From Butyriboletus loyo (Eukaryota; Basidiomycota; Agaricomycetes; Boletales; Boletaceae): a stretch of DNA of 64,000 nt. Location: contig JBBPSI010000133.1 in assembly GCA_038093515.1 (NCBI GenBank), forward strand, positions 1 through 64,000, given 5' to 3'. The stretch's first letter is position 1. Every line of letters begins with the position of its first letter. Positions 25,401 to 37,543 of this stretch are shown piece after piece. The notes under the pieces were generated by a model, which did not search any database, was not told the origin of the DNA, and saw nothing but the letters and a program-made list of their open reading frames with translations. The position numbers and the translations under genes were made by a program.

Positions 25401-26700
25401 TTTGTATCATGAGCGTCATAGTCAAGGTGAACAAGAGGAACGTGCTAAAGGGCTGTGAGCCGGAATTATATTGTAAGAAAGCTAAAAAGAAGACAACGCA
25501 CAAGAACTGTTGCGCCGTTTTTTGCAGTCCAACCAGAAAGTAGAAAATGACTGTCATGATGACGACAGAAATCAAGGTGATTGGAATGTCGATGAGGGTG
25601 CGAGCTAGACCCTCGATGAATGGATAATACAAAGTTCTTGTTTGATGACGGACGATTGGGCGCTGAGAAAAAAGACCGGGAATCTCAGTCATGGAGATGA
25701 CGGAACCACAGAACAAGACGCTGTCAGAGGCAACATTCAATGCGTTTGCACCCGAATTTGACAGGATATCCATAGTAGTAGAACACACTACCCCATGAAA
25801 AATATGCACTCGTGTTGCTGGCAATTTGGAAGAACACGGTCCCGATGAAAACAGCTTGGAATATCTGTGACCTATAATCGTTCCTGACAGATCAATCTCC
25901 GATAAACAGGTGGAATCAATACGAGGAAGCACGGACCCTACTTGGATAGCCTGCGTGACCCAGTCACCCTTCGCCATCGGCGGCCTATTACCACGCGAAC
26001 CTGCATGAGTATGGATAGTGTATGCGGCCGGCTATCAGGAGCATGCCGTGATTCGCTCGTGTCATATGCTTTCTTGAGGTCAGGCTTGTAAAGATTGTAG
26101 TACGAGTCCATAGATGATCGATTGAGGCAGAGGCTTTGAAGCAGCCATCTCATTTGCTGTGTGGGGTATGACACCCTGGAATCCAGGATGGGTTGTCCGG
26201 TCGGCGGTGCGGGGTCTAATGTTTCTCTTACACTCAGCGTCGGGAAGTGGACATCATCCTCGGGGCAATATATGGCAACGACGTAAGACGATTGCATCAA
26301 GGGGTGAAAGCAGGGAATGGGGTATACAGACGGAGCATCTCCCCTAGGAGCACAACACCCTCGAGACCAGAAATAATGTCACGAACTAGGGGGTGACGCA
26401 AGGTATGTTCATTATCGACTGGGGGTAAAATAGGGAAGCCAGAGTGTGCTGAACAGCTGACTCCCACGATGCGTAGGTCTCTAAACATGACCCCCAGTTT
26501 GCGCATCTGTACGCCATCTTCGGCATGAGTGCGATGTTGAACGTGTGGACGATCGCGACAAAGGCGAGGTAGGCTTACTGACTGAGAGTGCGTTTGAAAT
26601 ATCGATGGAATGCGGGGTAGCATTGCTTGGCGGCTGCGTTTCCTCATGGAGGGGTGCTGCGTGTCAAACTCGTAACTGTATCTCCGACAGGTCAGTCATC
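22460..26700 (-). pseudogene. PDR-type ABC transporter pseudogene
   Basis: Remnant of a full-size pleiotropic-drug-resistance (ABCG) transporter. In order: the N-terminal VMFRDLRIVGV and RDIISGLEGVVLLGEML (about 26500-26340), then, with the NBD1 Walker A missing, YCPEDDVHFPTLSVRETLD (about 26270-26210). NBD1 signature and Walker B are also missing before KKAYDTSESRHA and TLSILMQVRVVIGRRW. TMD1 follows (MTEIPGLFSQRPIVRHQ, YFLVGLQKTAQQF). NBD2 keeps GESGAGKT and LLNVLAQRTSVGVV, but the sequence jumps from TTGVELVAK to [15 protein letters not shown], so Walker B and the His-loop are gone. TMD2 (FVAVGFLIGFAFLAADNSLQ) has in-frame stops at 23244-23246, 23178-23180 and 22677-22679. No functional ATPase can be made. 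Confidence 0.88.
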
Positions 26701-27102
26701 GCTCAGAGGGGAGGGCCCAGCCGTGACATCAAGCCCAAAGAATGATGTTGCCTTCTGAATCTGAAGAACGTGCCGGCGACTGCGATGAGCACTTGGAGAT
26801 CATGCATCGTGTTGAGTAGCGCTCATCTCGATGGTAATTTTCGACATCGGCCAACTACGCTTTTGCTACAACGACTCGACTACGCGCATAACACTCGCAA
26901 TCAGATGTAAACATCACGCCCGCGTCATCGACGCGTTTCGAGACATTCACCACGACCTCCACGCCCTTCACGAACACTGATGGCATCGTAAGTCAACTTT
27001 TACATCTCAGCCTCCGCACAATCAAGTTGACTTTTATACCGTCTCAGCCATAATTCACATTCAACCACAGACGTTCAGGTTGGTGCTGACGTGTCTCCCA
27101 CA

Positions 27103-28500
27103 ATGACCGTCGAAACAGCACTCGAACACGCCCGACGCGCATTCGCGCTCAAAAAGTACGAACAAGCCGTCGAACACTACGCCACCGCGCTCGAGTTACA
27201 GTACGTCACGTCCCATCCCACAACCGCCCATCCTCTGAAGTCCATTGTCTTCCCCCTCTGTACAGGACAAAGAACTACCGCGAAGACGCGCCGGAGATGG
27301 CAGATTTGTATTTTTCGTATGGGAAAGCACTCTTGGAGAATGCGATATCTCAAGCTTCCGTGCTGGGAAAGGAACCTGAGCCTGGTCCACAGGGCGAAGA
27401 GGAGAAACGTAGGACGTCGCCCATTCTGCCCCATGACTATATTTGACACATGCTCACCCGCTGTAGGACCAGGTAATAAACCTATTCTAGAGTTTGGGGA
27501 TGGGGAGGAAGGGGAGGACGAGGATGGAACAGTCGATCTTTTGGGTCAAGCCGACAAGGAACCCGAGGAAAGTGACGACGAAGATGAGGCCTCAGAAGGC
27601 GAAGTGGAAGATGACTTCAATGCCGCTTGGGAAGTACTCGAACTCGCTCGTAGTATATATGAAAAGGGGGGCGAGGGAGACGATCGCGTCAAGCTGAAAC
27701 TCGCAGATACCTACATCGCACTTGGAGATGTGTCCTTGGAAACTGGTACGACCCCAGTGCTGCCTCGTTACTGTATCATTGATGCCCATCCTCAGAGAAG
27801 TTTGACGATGCGATAATTGATTATTCTGCGGGTCTCACCCTCAAGGTTGACCTCTTGCCAACGTCCTCGCGACAGACTGCCGAAGCTCACTACAAGTTGA
27901 GTATGGTCCTTGATCTGACTTCCGGGCGGCTCTCGGATGCCATAGTGCACGCGGAAAAAGCACTTGAAAGCGTTCTGGAGCGAATTCAGGAACTCAAGGA
28001 TGGGCTTGACGGCAAGTTACCGCCCGTCCCTGTCGCAGAACGAAGAGAGGACGAGAAAGGAAAAGGAAAAGGAAAAGGAACACCTTCTCCGTCGTTGGCT
28101 GAAGACCTCGTGCAAAATATGTCAAAAAGTCAAATGGAAGGCGAACTTCAAGAGCTGGAGGGTCTGAAAGAGGATCTTGCCTTGAAGGTCGGCCAAACAG
28201 TAGTGCTCAGTGATATGCGCTGGCTCATCCATTTTCGTCTAGATCGACGAGCTCAAGACAACGCCAAAGGCGCCGACAGAATCGGCTCCTGCTCTGGCTG
28301 CAAGGGTGCTTGATCAAGAACTGAACGTAAATTCAGTAGCTGTACCCGGGCAGCAAGCCATCGTTCATGATTTGACTTCTATGGTGAAAAAGAAGAAGAA
28401 ACCACTCGAAAATGAGGCTAGTTCGAAACGGAAAGTCGATGACGATGACGCTAGTCCCGTAACGAAGAAAGCCAAGCTAGAGAACGACACATCGTCGTGA
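27103..28500 (+). CDS. SHNi-TPR histone chaperone (NASP/Hif1/Sim3-like)
   Basis: Nuclear histone H3-H4 chaperone of the NASP family. The first TPR reads ALEHARRAFALKKYEQAVEH and is joined by an intron to TKNYREDAPEMADLYFSYGK and ALLENAISQASVLGKEPEP. An acidic region (EEGEDEDGTVDLL, EESDDEDEASEGEVEDD) interrupts the TPRs, exactly as in NASP. It is followed by FNAAWEVLELARSIYEKGG and VKLKLADTYIALGDVSLETE, then FDDAIIDYSAGLTLKVDLLP and AEAHYKLSMVLDL. A (KG)4 run is coded by a GGAAAA repeat near 28055-28080. The C-terminus has a nuclear-localisation-like SKRKVDDDD and KKAKLE. The first in-frame codon at 27091 is GTG, so I use ATG 27103; a small upstream exon cannot be excluded. Introns are short GT-AG. 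Confidence 0.88.
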
Positions 28501-28538
28501 TACTTTGCTAGAGTTTTATATTTCTTATATTATGATAC

Positions 28539-30034
28539 TCAAAATGGGACCCCGGGTGTTTGTAGCGGAGCATGCTTATATGTTTTCTTGCCCTCTCCAA
28601 CTCCGAACTCCCCCACAACATGACCCTTTTTGTCTTTGCTCCGCATCATATATTTGTAGATCACCAACCCCTCAAGCCCTACGGGACCCCTTGCATGTAT
28701 CTTGCCTGTGCTGATGCCTACCTCTGTGCCGAAACCGTATCTGAAACCGTCTGCGAAACGGGTGCTAGCGTTGATAAATGTCCCAGCCGAGTCGACACCA
28801 CGACAGAACTTGAACCCATCCGCTTCTGATTCGGTGACTATCGTATCGGTATGATGTGAGGAGTAGGTGTTGATATGGTGGATCGCAGCGTCCAGCGAGT
28901 CGACAGTTTTGACGGACAGTTTCAAGTCGAGGTGCTCCGTACGATAGGATTGTTCGTCAGACTTGACGATGCTGTTCGGATTCGTGCAAGCAACGGACGG
29001 AGGAATTGCGGAAATGGTTTCCTCGTCACAGATGAGTTGTACACCAACGCTCAAGAGCGCGCGCGCGACCTCTATCCAGAGAGTGTCCAACAAATTCCTG
29101 TGGACCAGCAAAGTCTCCGCGGCATTACACGCGGAAGGGTAATCGATCTATATATCGCTTTCGCGTCAACCAGGTATCTCGGGGGAGTGGTGTGTAGCGT
29201 GCGCGAACCTTGGAGTCGACCACAACGCGCACAGCCTTTTCTGGACTGGCATCTTGGTGCAGATAAACATGACAGAGGCCATCTGCGTGTCCCATGACGG
29301 GAATTCTTGTGTGGTTTTGGATGTTTCTAACCAGTTCATTACTGCCTCTGGGGATGACCAGATCGATGAACTGATCGAGCGCTAGCAATGCAGAGACTTC
29401 TGCTCTAGTTTGGACCGTCTGGACGTAGGTTGCAGGTAGTGACGACTGCTTTAAGCCTTCTGAGATGGCCTTGGCGAGTTCAAGCGTTGTTCTATTGGAC
29501 TCTTTTCCCCCTTTGAGGATGGCGGCATTCCCTGTTCGGAGTACTCGACATATGCTACGCAAGAACGCAAGGCGACTGCGCACCGGATTTGATTGCCAAG
29601 GCCGCTATATTAACGACGACTTCCGGACGAGCTTCGAAAATGACCAAGAGGACACCGATTGGACATGAAACGCGATAAAGCTCTAAATTGTCGTCGAGTT
29701 CGGAAGCATAGGATACGATCCCGGTGGGATCTGGGAGGTTGGCAACCTCGGTGACACCTTTAACCATCTGTTCCCATTTGCCAGGTTTGCCGAGATCCAG
29801 ACGGTTCAGCATGGGCGTTGACATACGGCCAGCGTCCACCTCTCGCTGAGCGTCCTTTATATCTTGTCGATTAGCGGCGAGTATCGAATCTCTGTTCTTT
29901 TCGAGCTCGTCTGTGATGGTTCTCAGAGCGGTTCTGCGAATACTGGAGGAAAGCAATTGCGAAGCCTCGAAGGCTGCCTTGGCGCTCCGGGCGAGGCCTT
30001 CTACATAACTTTGAGAGTCGGAGATGGATGACAT
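28539..30034 (-). CDS. PRO2: gamma-glutamyl phosphate reductase
   Basis: Second enzyme of proline synthesis: NADPH-dependent reduction of gamma-glutamyl phosphate to glutamate semialdehyde in the cytosol. Three exons joined by two GT-AG introns. Exon 1 begins MSSISDSQSYVEGLARSAKA and contains NRDSILAANRQDIKDAQ, LDLGKPGKWEQMVKGV, VSCPIGVLLVIFEARPEVV and AALAIKSG. Exon 2 has NAAILKGGKESN, FIDLVIPRGSNELVRNIQNH, VMGHADGLCHVYLH. The third starts IDYPSACNAAETLLVHRNLL, with the catalytic Cys in the CNA motif, and runs through GVDSAGTFINASTRFADGFR, FGTEVGISTGKIHARGPVGL to GLVIYKYMMR. The protein ends with a short tail PLQTPGVPF. Length is normal for the family; the start is the first ATG. Confidence 0.95.
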
Positions 30035-30575
30035 GGAAGGCCGTTGGTGTTCGCCGGGTGAACGATTTTTATCCTCTGGCAGCAGCCGATCTGCTGGATT
30101 GATCGTCGAATGATGAAACGAGAATTATACAACATGTACTACACAGCCCCGATTGGGTTTGAAAGCTTGAATGTCGATTGTTCGTATTCAAGTTGAACTG
30201 CGGCCCTCATGTTCTTCAAGTCCTTGGTCTCGGATGGGGATGTATAACTTAATACTCGCGGCGAAGATCTTGTGGATCCTTCTGTCTGACTTCTTGTGCT
30301 TTCGGCGGCAGCACAGTGGGTATATACGGCGGCGCTGACGAGGCAAACTTGAATAAGCGGGGCGCGAGCATGATGGACCTCAGTACTTAGCGGGCCGACG
30401 GTGTAAATACATGTCTTACTAGTAGGAGTCCTAGCTTCGTTTGGACCGTACGACAATAGTCTCGAGTTCAACGGACAATAGCGTGGGGTGTCAATTGAAC
30501 ACGACGTCAAAACCCTTTCGGATGGCCCATCCACCAATCAGCGCTCATCCATCCATGCCGCTGGCATCATGCAGC

Positions 30576-30581
30576 TATAAA
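30576..30581 (+). promoter_or_regulatory. TATA box of S10 carboxypeptidase gene
   Basis: A clean TATAAA, within GCTATAAAGGCC, lies about 70 bp upstream of the chosen ATG at 30650. The 615-bp space between this gene and PRO2 is one of the longest divergent spacers in the window, which fits a regulated, secreted enzyme more than a housekeeping gene. Confidence 0.65.
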
Positions 30582-30649
30582 GGCCCCACATGAGGCTACT
30601 CGCTTCACCATCCCACTTTCGTAACTTATTGGCACCCGCTTTCTTCGCC

Positions 30650-33383
30650 ATGGACTTGAAGTCATGTGCGATTCTTTTGTTCCCCGCCTTTGCCCTCATA
30701 TTGCTGGTAAATGCTCAGTCTGGTACACCGCCTAGCAGCTGGCCCCAAATTTACCCCGGGATGCCCAGCTGTGATTACAGTCCGGAGTGGCAGGCCTGTG
30801 CGTCCACATGTATATCTGCAACCCATCTTCCTCGAACTCACCCAACCTCTGCGCGCAGACTTCCAAGTGACCAACAGTCTTCCCAACGTTACATGGCCCC
30901 TTGCCCGCAACTGGGCTGGAAATATTCCTGTCCAGAGGCAAGGCCATCCCAATGACACACTCTTCTTTTGGGCATTCGAATCATCGAACGGCTCATTCAC
31001 TGCTGCCAATGACAAACCCTGGGGAATCTGGCTGAACGGAGGGTCAGTTTGTGGATTCACACACTTCACTTAGTTAACCCATTTCCCGTCAATAGTCCTG
31101 GTTCTTCTAGCCTTGTCGGCCTCTTTTTCGAGGTCTGCCCTATCCTTTGGTGTATCACATCATGTCTCTGAACTCATGTTCGACGTAGAATGGTCCTATC
31201 CATATCTCGAACGATTATTCGTTATTCGAGAACCAATATGCTTGGACCACCGTTGCTGATTATATGTGGGTTGACCAACCAGTGTACGTTGCTGTTCTCG
31301 TCTCTGCGATGACGTGTTTAACGGGTGTCTCAGTGGGGCTGGGTACAGTACTGCCGACTCAAATGGTTATGGTGAGTGCCGTAAACATACCGTGACCTGA
31401 ATCGACGTTGACTTTGCGCCAAGTATACGACGAGGACCAAATGGCAGCCGATTTCGTGAGATTTGATCGTTCTCTCTCCCGGTCGAATACTCATGCATCA
31501 TCCAGATGGGCTTCTTGGAGAACCTCGTCAAAGTGTTCCCTAACCTCGCATCTCGTCCCTTACACCTCACGGGCGAGAGTTACGCCGGAATGTACATAGT
31601 GAGTACTGTCCCACCACGACAAGGTCTCCATCTACAACATTCCCCTCAGCCTTACATTACCAAAGCCTACTTTGAAATGGACAACCCTCCTGTCAACCTT
31701 GCAAGGATCGCCATAGGCGATGGGTCGATAGCATCTGGGGAGACATTCATGCTTTTACCCGTAGTCAGCGCTTTAGAAACCTATCCGCAGATCATCGGAT
31801 ATGATACCGACGTCTTGGAGTACTTCCGCGAACAGTGCGTGAAAACATATGCAATGGTGTCGGAGGTGTTGATCTATTTGTCAGGACCCGTCTTTGTGGT
31901 TACGATCTTACCCTCCAGTATCCTCAACCTGAACCCTTCCCGACTCTGACCTTCGTCCCGGGAAACAACACTCTTTCCAGTGGCGCATCTTCTGGGAAAT
32001 ACAATGCAAAGTTAACAATGCATGAGTTCATGCTGGAAGCTCAGGATCGGTTCGCCGCTAAGCTCTCCAAGCGAGATGGTGCTCTTTCGAAACGCGAGAG
32101 GATCCGTGCACGCGACGCATGGAAGCGCAGCCTCGCCGGTCGCCCTAACGGAACTATCGACTCTTGGTACGGTTGTGATCTGTACAACGAGATGCTCGAC
32201 TACGCCATCAATTTTACATTCCCTTGGTGTACGACGTTCTTTTTGCGATATCTTGATCGCTTGCTGATCGTAGACTTGTGTTATAGCTTCAAGTAAGAGC
32301 ACAGGGGGCACGTTCGATATCTACAACATCCCTGATGCTTTGAACCCCGAAGCACCTATGGATGCTTCTGTCTTCCTCAATGGTTTGACTCTAGCCCTGT
32401 GTCGATAAAATACATAATGATGATTCTTCGTCTAGACCCGCAAACTCGTGCTGCGATCCATGCTCCTACGAGCCAAAATTGGACTGAGAGTATCAACTAT
32501 CCGTTCGGCAACAGTAAGCATACGCCCCGCGTATCTCGATTCTGTATTGATTAATCTATCCATAGATTATTCTAACAGCGACCCAAGTATGTTTTATCGC
32601 TTCTTTCGAATCTAATGAAAAGTTATTCGAGCGATTTTCTCCCAGGCATCGAGTAGGTCCCCCGCTGCATAACCAGTTGTGTGTACTCAAAAAAAGACTA
32701 GGCCGATGGCATTCTTGACTGACCTTGCGACGAATGCAACGGCCCACGACATGACAATAATCATCTTTTCTGGAAATGACGACTCTCTCATCCCCCATCT
32801 CGGTTCTGAAGGTAGGTTGCCCATCGCGCTCATTGGGATGTGGCTAATGCGTGCCTCCAGTGACTATCCAAGTACGATTTCAGCAATCACCCTGGTATAC
32901 CATCGCACTCATCTATAAAACTTCTCAGAACACGACGTTTGGTGGTATCCAAGGCTTCACTCGCAAGCCCGAGACGCCATGGTACAATGACGCCGGCGAA
33001 TTTGCGGGTATCGTCCATCAAGAACGTGGCTGGACGTACGTCCTTGTTGTACACGCAGGGCATATTCTCGGTTATACCAACCCTGTCTCTGTCAGCGGCG
33101 CTTCTTTCCGTTGTCCCGCACGGTCTAATACGCTTGGTGCATAGGCCCTCACGCTCGTCCGGGAGTTCATCTTTGGCGACAACCAAACCGGACTCGTCAC
33201 CGACACCGGCTGCGAATCCGAGCTGGTCACAGTCATCGGCGGGGAGGTGTCCTCCCTGGGCAACGGCATCATGACCGGCCAAGCAGGGATTTACTACGGT
33301 TCTGCTACGACCGCGTCCACCTATTTCTTCCCGACCGCGACCGTGGACGCATGGAACGAGTTCGTTGCGACGGCCACTTCGTA
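30650..33383 (+). CDS. secreted serine carboxypeptidase (S10)
   Basis: Secreted or vacuolar carboxypeptidase of peptidase family S10, removing C-terminal residues from peptides. It begins with a signal peptide (SCAILLFPAFALILLVNAQ), then EWQAYFQVTNSLPNVTWPLA, NDTLFFWAFESSNGS, WGIWLNGGPGSSSL, AWTTVADYMWVDQPVGAGYS, and the nucleophile elbow GESYAGMYI. The catalytic Asp lies in IIFSGNDDSLIPHLGSE and the His in VVHAGHILGYTNP. Many N-glycosylation sequons are visible. More than ten short introns are needed; the triad and substrate-binding Asn-Gly-Gly-Pro-Gly-Ser block are all intact. An ATG at 30590 is in frame upstream, but 30650 gives the better signal peptide and TATA spacing. Its tail faces the M28 aminopeptidase. 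Confidence 0.88.
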
Positions 33384-33928
33384 AGTGAAGTTCCGGGAGC
33401 CCAGGACGCTCGACGAACTTTGGTTATGAACAAGGCGCGTTCGTCCTGGGATTATAAGTATATCCAGGCGACCGCCTTCACGTCGTAATGCGTGAATATT
33501 TTTCTTCTTCTTCTCTTTCCCTGTGGTTTTCTTGTAGATGGGCCTCATGGGATCGGACTCGCATTCTGACTTGACAGTATCTCATATTTATCGTTGATCG
33601 CCGTAACCTATCTAATCGTTCGTCTTTTCATGTTGTTGTCACAATATTGGTGTTTGTGTATCTCCATCAGCCATTTTCATGTACTCCGAGCTGGGGAAGC
33701 TTTAAGCTTTGGTATAGAATTGAAAGATGATGCAGTGATCCAACAATGACCTTGGCTTGGAGCGGCATAAAATATAGAAGGTCCTTCCTTGCCTTTGCGA
33801 CAGTTTTCCGGACTTCGGGTAGTGAAACTGTAAGTTCTGATTCTCACAAAACAAGTTCGATAGCGACCACAGATATGTATATCTTACATCGAGTAGAAAC
33901 CAATATCACAAAGCAGAAGGTCTAGATG
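33384..33928. other. convergent 3' region between S10 and M28 peptidase genes
   Basis: 545 bp between two converging stop codons. It is A/T-rich and without a reading frame of interest. It probably holds both 3' UTRs and polyadenylation signals. Nothing else is seen. Confidence 0.5.
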
Positions 33929-35904
33929 TTAAGCTGTGCCGAGCTCCATTGCAAATGCTACAGCCAGCTTCGAGAACTCCAACATGTGATCGAATGAAAA
34001 TTCATCCGAGATGTCAATGCGACTGAAAAGATTCAGTAACAATCCATGAAAAACATACGAGGACTTACTCTCTGCTCGAATGAATATTATCATGATTAGC
34101 ATTGCTAAACGATGACTCTATAATTTGATGAGTCAAATAAGTTCATCCAAGTCAAAATGATGTTACCAATCGTAAAGATGGATGGATATCCAGCATTGCT
34201 CCAAGATGCGCTATATTATACGAATTAGCCCGAGATGGAGGAGCCGGAACAAGATGCATACTGGTCTGAACATGCATAGCCACACTTGGTCTCGACGTAA
34301 GGGATAGACAGGTAGGTATCAACAAGTTGCTTATTGTAGTTAGTCAGGCTACAAACCACATCAGCCTTCATAGATAACGAAAGCAGTGTTGAAAGAGAAA
34401 CTTACGCATCATCCACAAAATCTACAATCACGCCGACTTCCTCCTTGGTACCCCGTTTGACCCAAGCTGTCATGTCAAACTAACGACAATTAGCAAAGCT
34501 TTATACAATATTTCCGACCATACCTGACTCATAGCATAAACATTCACGCCCTGAGCTGCATAGGCCTGAGCTACCGCCTGTGACCCGAGTAATCCACCCT
34601 CCTGCAAATGGAATAAGTCTTAGATGGATGGTCTCGACCAAGAAACTTACCTCTGCAGAGTACCAATGGAACTCGACTGGTCTGTCTGGGATAAAGCCAG
34701 ATGCCAGAAGTGAACGATAAGACTCAAGGATGGTGACCGTGCCAGAGCCATCATCGTCGGCACCTGGGCAAACGTTCACGACATTTTTTTCACTAATGCT
34801 CAACTACCACTGACCTGGAGCTGGCTCGAAAGGCCAGAAACTCGTACTGTTAATACAATAATGAGTCTTATTATATCACGTAGATAAACTACTTACCTGT
34901 CTTGATGAGCACCAAGAATTACGACGCTATCATCCGTTTGAGATGAACCGTTAATTCTAGCAATCTGGAACGAAAAAAAAAATCAAAGACAGCTGAATGG
35001 CATAGCACATTCCTTACGATGGTATTCTGACCCCATGAGTGCTTGAATTCGTCTATCGTGATGTAAGACCGCAACAAGGGGGATGCATTATCATCTGTGA
35101 CCTGCAAAGATCTGACTAACGACACATCAACAATCCGACGAGACTCATACCTGGTTCACTTTCGACAGCAGCCATTGCTGACTTTGTCTTCCGGTCTGCA
35201 CACTTGACGGTTAGCACAAGCACCACGCAATGCCATAACTTGAGAGACCTCGCTGCGATAGTCTACCGAACCAACAATAATGAGCATGGCAGAGAAAGGT
35301 CAGACGAATGAATGGCTCATACGTCGCGTCCGGAAGCTCGAAAACTTCTCAAGATTTTCCCTTGGTCCAGCAGTCGACAAAGTCTGGATGACCTTGGTCA
35401 CTTGGTCATGCAACCTCGGCGGGGTGTAAGAGACTGTTTGGCATTGAGTGAAAGCTTCCAACCAGGCTCGTCAAACACGCACCAGCGGCTTGTGTCCTCA
35501 AGCGAGAGAAGGCGTCAATGTTAGGCGTATCTGTGCTAAGGCACACCGTCATCACACAACACTTGAAGTATCGAGTTGAGGTACCTACATATCAAAGAAG
35601 TTGATCCCTTTCGCCTTGGCCTCGATCTAATTGAACAACCATGTCGAGTTAGTCCGACATCTGTGAGCGGTGGTCTCAGTCGAACCTTCTCGAGCTCTGT
35701 CATGCGCACGGGGTCTTGGCCTTCCATTTGCACCAGCCGCTCCTCATTGATATCGAGACTGAATCCCTCCATTACGCTGGGACTCGCGTCGAATGTCAGA
35801 CCATTGAGAACAACTTGGGGAGCATTCCCGGAGCCATAGAACGCTGGAATGTTAGCAGCGAGAGATCCCCCAACGACTGGGAGTAACAGGAGCACGGATC
35901 TCAT
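33929..35904 (-). CDS. secreted M28 aminopeptidase (leucine aminopeptidase 1-like)
   Basis: Secreted zinc aminopeptidase of family M28, freeing N-terminal residues. It begins with a signal peptide ([20 protein letters not shown]), followed by a propeptide-like part ([20 protein letters not shown]) and then the catalytic domain. Zinc and catalytic landmarks can be read: ILGAHQD (His-Asp), [19 protein letters not shown] (bridging Asp), [12 protein letters not shown] (Glu-Glu), [14 protein letters not shown], and [20 protein letters not shown] (last His). The C-terminus reads [20 protein letters not shown] and ends MELGTA. More than eight very short introns. Start 35904 is the first ATG ahead of the signal peptide. 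Together with the S10 gene it forms a tail-to-tail pair of exo-peptidases, useful for using external protein. Confidence 0.85.
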
Positions 35905-37199
35905 AATGCACGAGATTGGGAGACGGAGAGTGCAGTAGGTCGGTTCAACGAACGGTGGTTCAACCAGAACAAGCGTGAATTAACAAGGATAAGCAAGTCA
36001 AAACTACGGCAAAACTAAATAAATAAATAATCACCCCATCGCCTTATGTCCGGAATTCCCTAGATCTCATTCCAAAAATCCCTTCGAGTGATGGGAGCGA
36101 GTGGAACACAACTCGGAGTGTTTGCTCTATTCAGCCCACCGACGGAGCACCGACCCATACCACCAACATTATGCAACGAAAGCCTTCATTTACCAAGACT
36201 GGCAGATCAATATCAATGGTGGACTATCACGGTTTAATATATTTTCGCACCGTAGGCTCTCCTCCACGCCGGCATGTTACAGTAGGATCTTATTGTTGTC
36301 CCCTATGGCTGGTACGACTAGTCTGATGTTATCTTTTCTGGTGTGATAGCTCCCTCGAGAACCTTGATCGTGCAGTCATGGTCTAAACACGGGCCAGTCA
36401 CGCTGACCTCGCAATCCACCAAGCCGCTACCCATAACTGATTGTCATCATCTTCGGTTGTTTGTACCAGGACGCTGATCATCTGTTGGCGAGTGCATTTC
36501 TACGAGATGAAGACGGACCCTACGCCGTGTGAGAGGACTGCTAGGATTGTAAAATACGACGAACTTGCACATGGATAGTGGTCAGTCAGGAGCACTTCTG
36601 CAGGAGATTTGAGACAGCGAGGTAGACTTCAACTGGTTATTGTATAACCAGTTGGAGGGAGGACAATATGACAGTTCACGAGTGAACATGTTTTGGAACA
36701 GAGTCCAGAAAGTCGGGAGCACGGCGGAACATTCGCTTGAGAGTTTCACTCATTATCAAACAAATCCGATACAAGAGGAGATATTACACGGCCGTAAGAC
36801 GAACAAAAATATCATATACAAGGATGAATGCCGAGTGGATGACCTCGAGACGAAACATGCGAGAGATTGGAAAGAGCCGTTCGTAAAAAAACATGACGTC
36901 GAGTTGACCTGTCAAGGTTGATTTGCTGGTTGGGCTGGATTACTTTTAGAAATGTTCCGACAGAGGGTGTGGACAAGCCGAGAAAGAGGAGGACGTGTCG
37001 GAGAAACCGCTTCCTGTTTCGTGCGCATCGGTCCGCTTCGGTTCCATATTCCATTGACCCGACCTGAGGATCCACGACGCTTGACGACGACGCTTGACGG
37101 CGGCCCGACGCATGGAGTACCGAACCAAGAAGAAATTTATCTAGTCAAGATACGAGGAGGCTCAGACCAAGGAGGGTAATACAGATAAGAAAGGGAGGC
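35905..37199. other. 1.3-kb intergenic region, no supported gene
   Basis: Between the M28 promoter and the next small gene. A + frame at 36640-36921 has hydrophilic, compositionally ordinary sequence with no family and no splice support. The part next to 35905-36060 presumably contains the M28 promoter (A/T-rich with TAAATAAATAAATAA around 36016-36030). No repeats are evident. Confidence 0.5.
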
Positions 37200-37543
37200 T
37201 CAGACCACGACGATGGTGCACAGTCCCACAAAAGCGAGGACGACAGCGACGGCGGTGGCGGTCAGCTGTTTATGGTTGGATGGCGTGACTGGCTCGCTCG
37301 AATGGGCGAATGGAACCAATGAATCGATGATAGGGGTATGGTTGAATCGGGGAACGATGGGCAAGTTCGGTGCGCTTGTATTCATTCGGGACCGGTATAT
37401 GAGGTATAGATTAGGATGAAGACATACTATGAGTCGTCCGGGTATACATCTACATGAGCTGGAGTAACTTGATCCTTGCTGCAAAGTGCGCGCATGTCTC
37501 GGAGAGTGGTGAGAACGAGCAGAAAGACAATCGCCACACCCAT
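37200..37543 (-). CDS. tiny hypothetical membrane protein
   Basis: I do not recognise the family. A two-exon model gives about 96 residues: MGVAIVFLLVLTTLRDMRAL, a short polar linker with VTPAHVDVYPDDSY, a GT-AG intron near 37380-37425, then APNLPIVPRFNHTPIIDSLV, PFAHSSEPVTPSNHKQ and a terminal membrane helix (LTATAVAVVLAFVGLCTIVV) right before the stop. The hydrophobic N-terminus could be a signal or anchor, and the C-terminal helix ends at the very last residue, like a tail-anchored or single-pass protein. Splicing joins TA and C to make a Tyr codon in phase. It faces eL43 with 181 bp between starts. An extra upstream exon is possible. Confidence 0.45.

Noticed and set aside
22683..26750. 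Functional multidrug ABC transporter gene
   Set aside because: Missing Walker and signature blocks plus three in-frame stops leave no intact product, so it is called a pseudogene.
27091..27102. Start of NASP-like gene at 27091
   Set aside because: That codon is GTG; ATG at 27103 is used. A possible ATG exon around 26980 would not join in phase without a stop.
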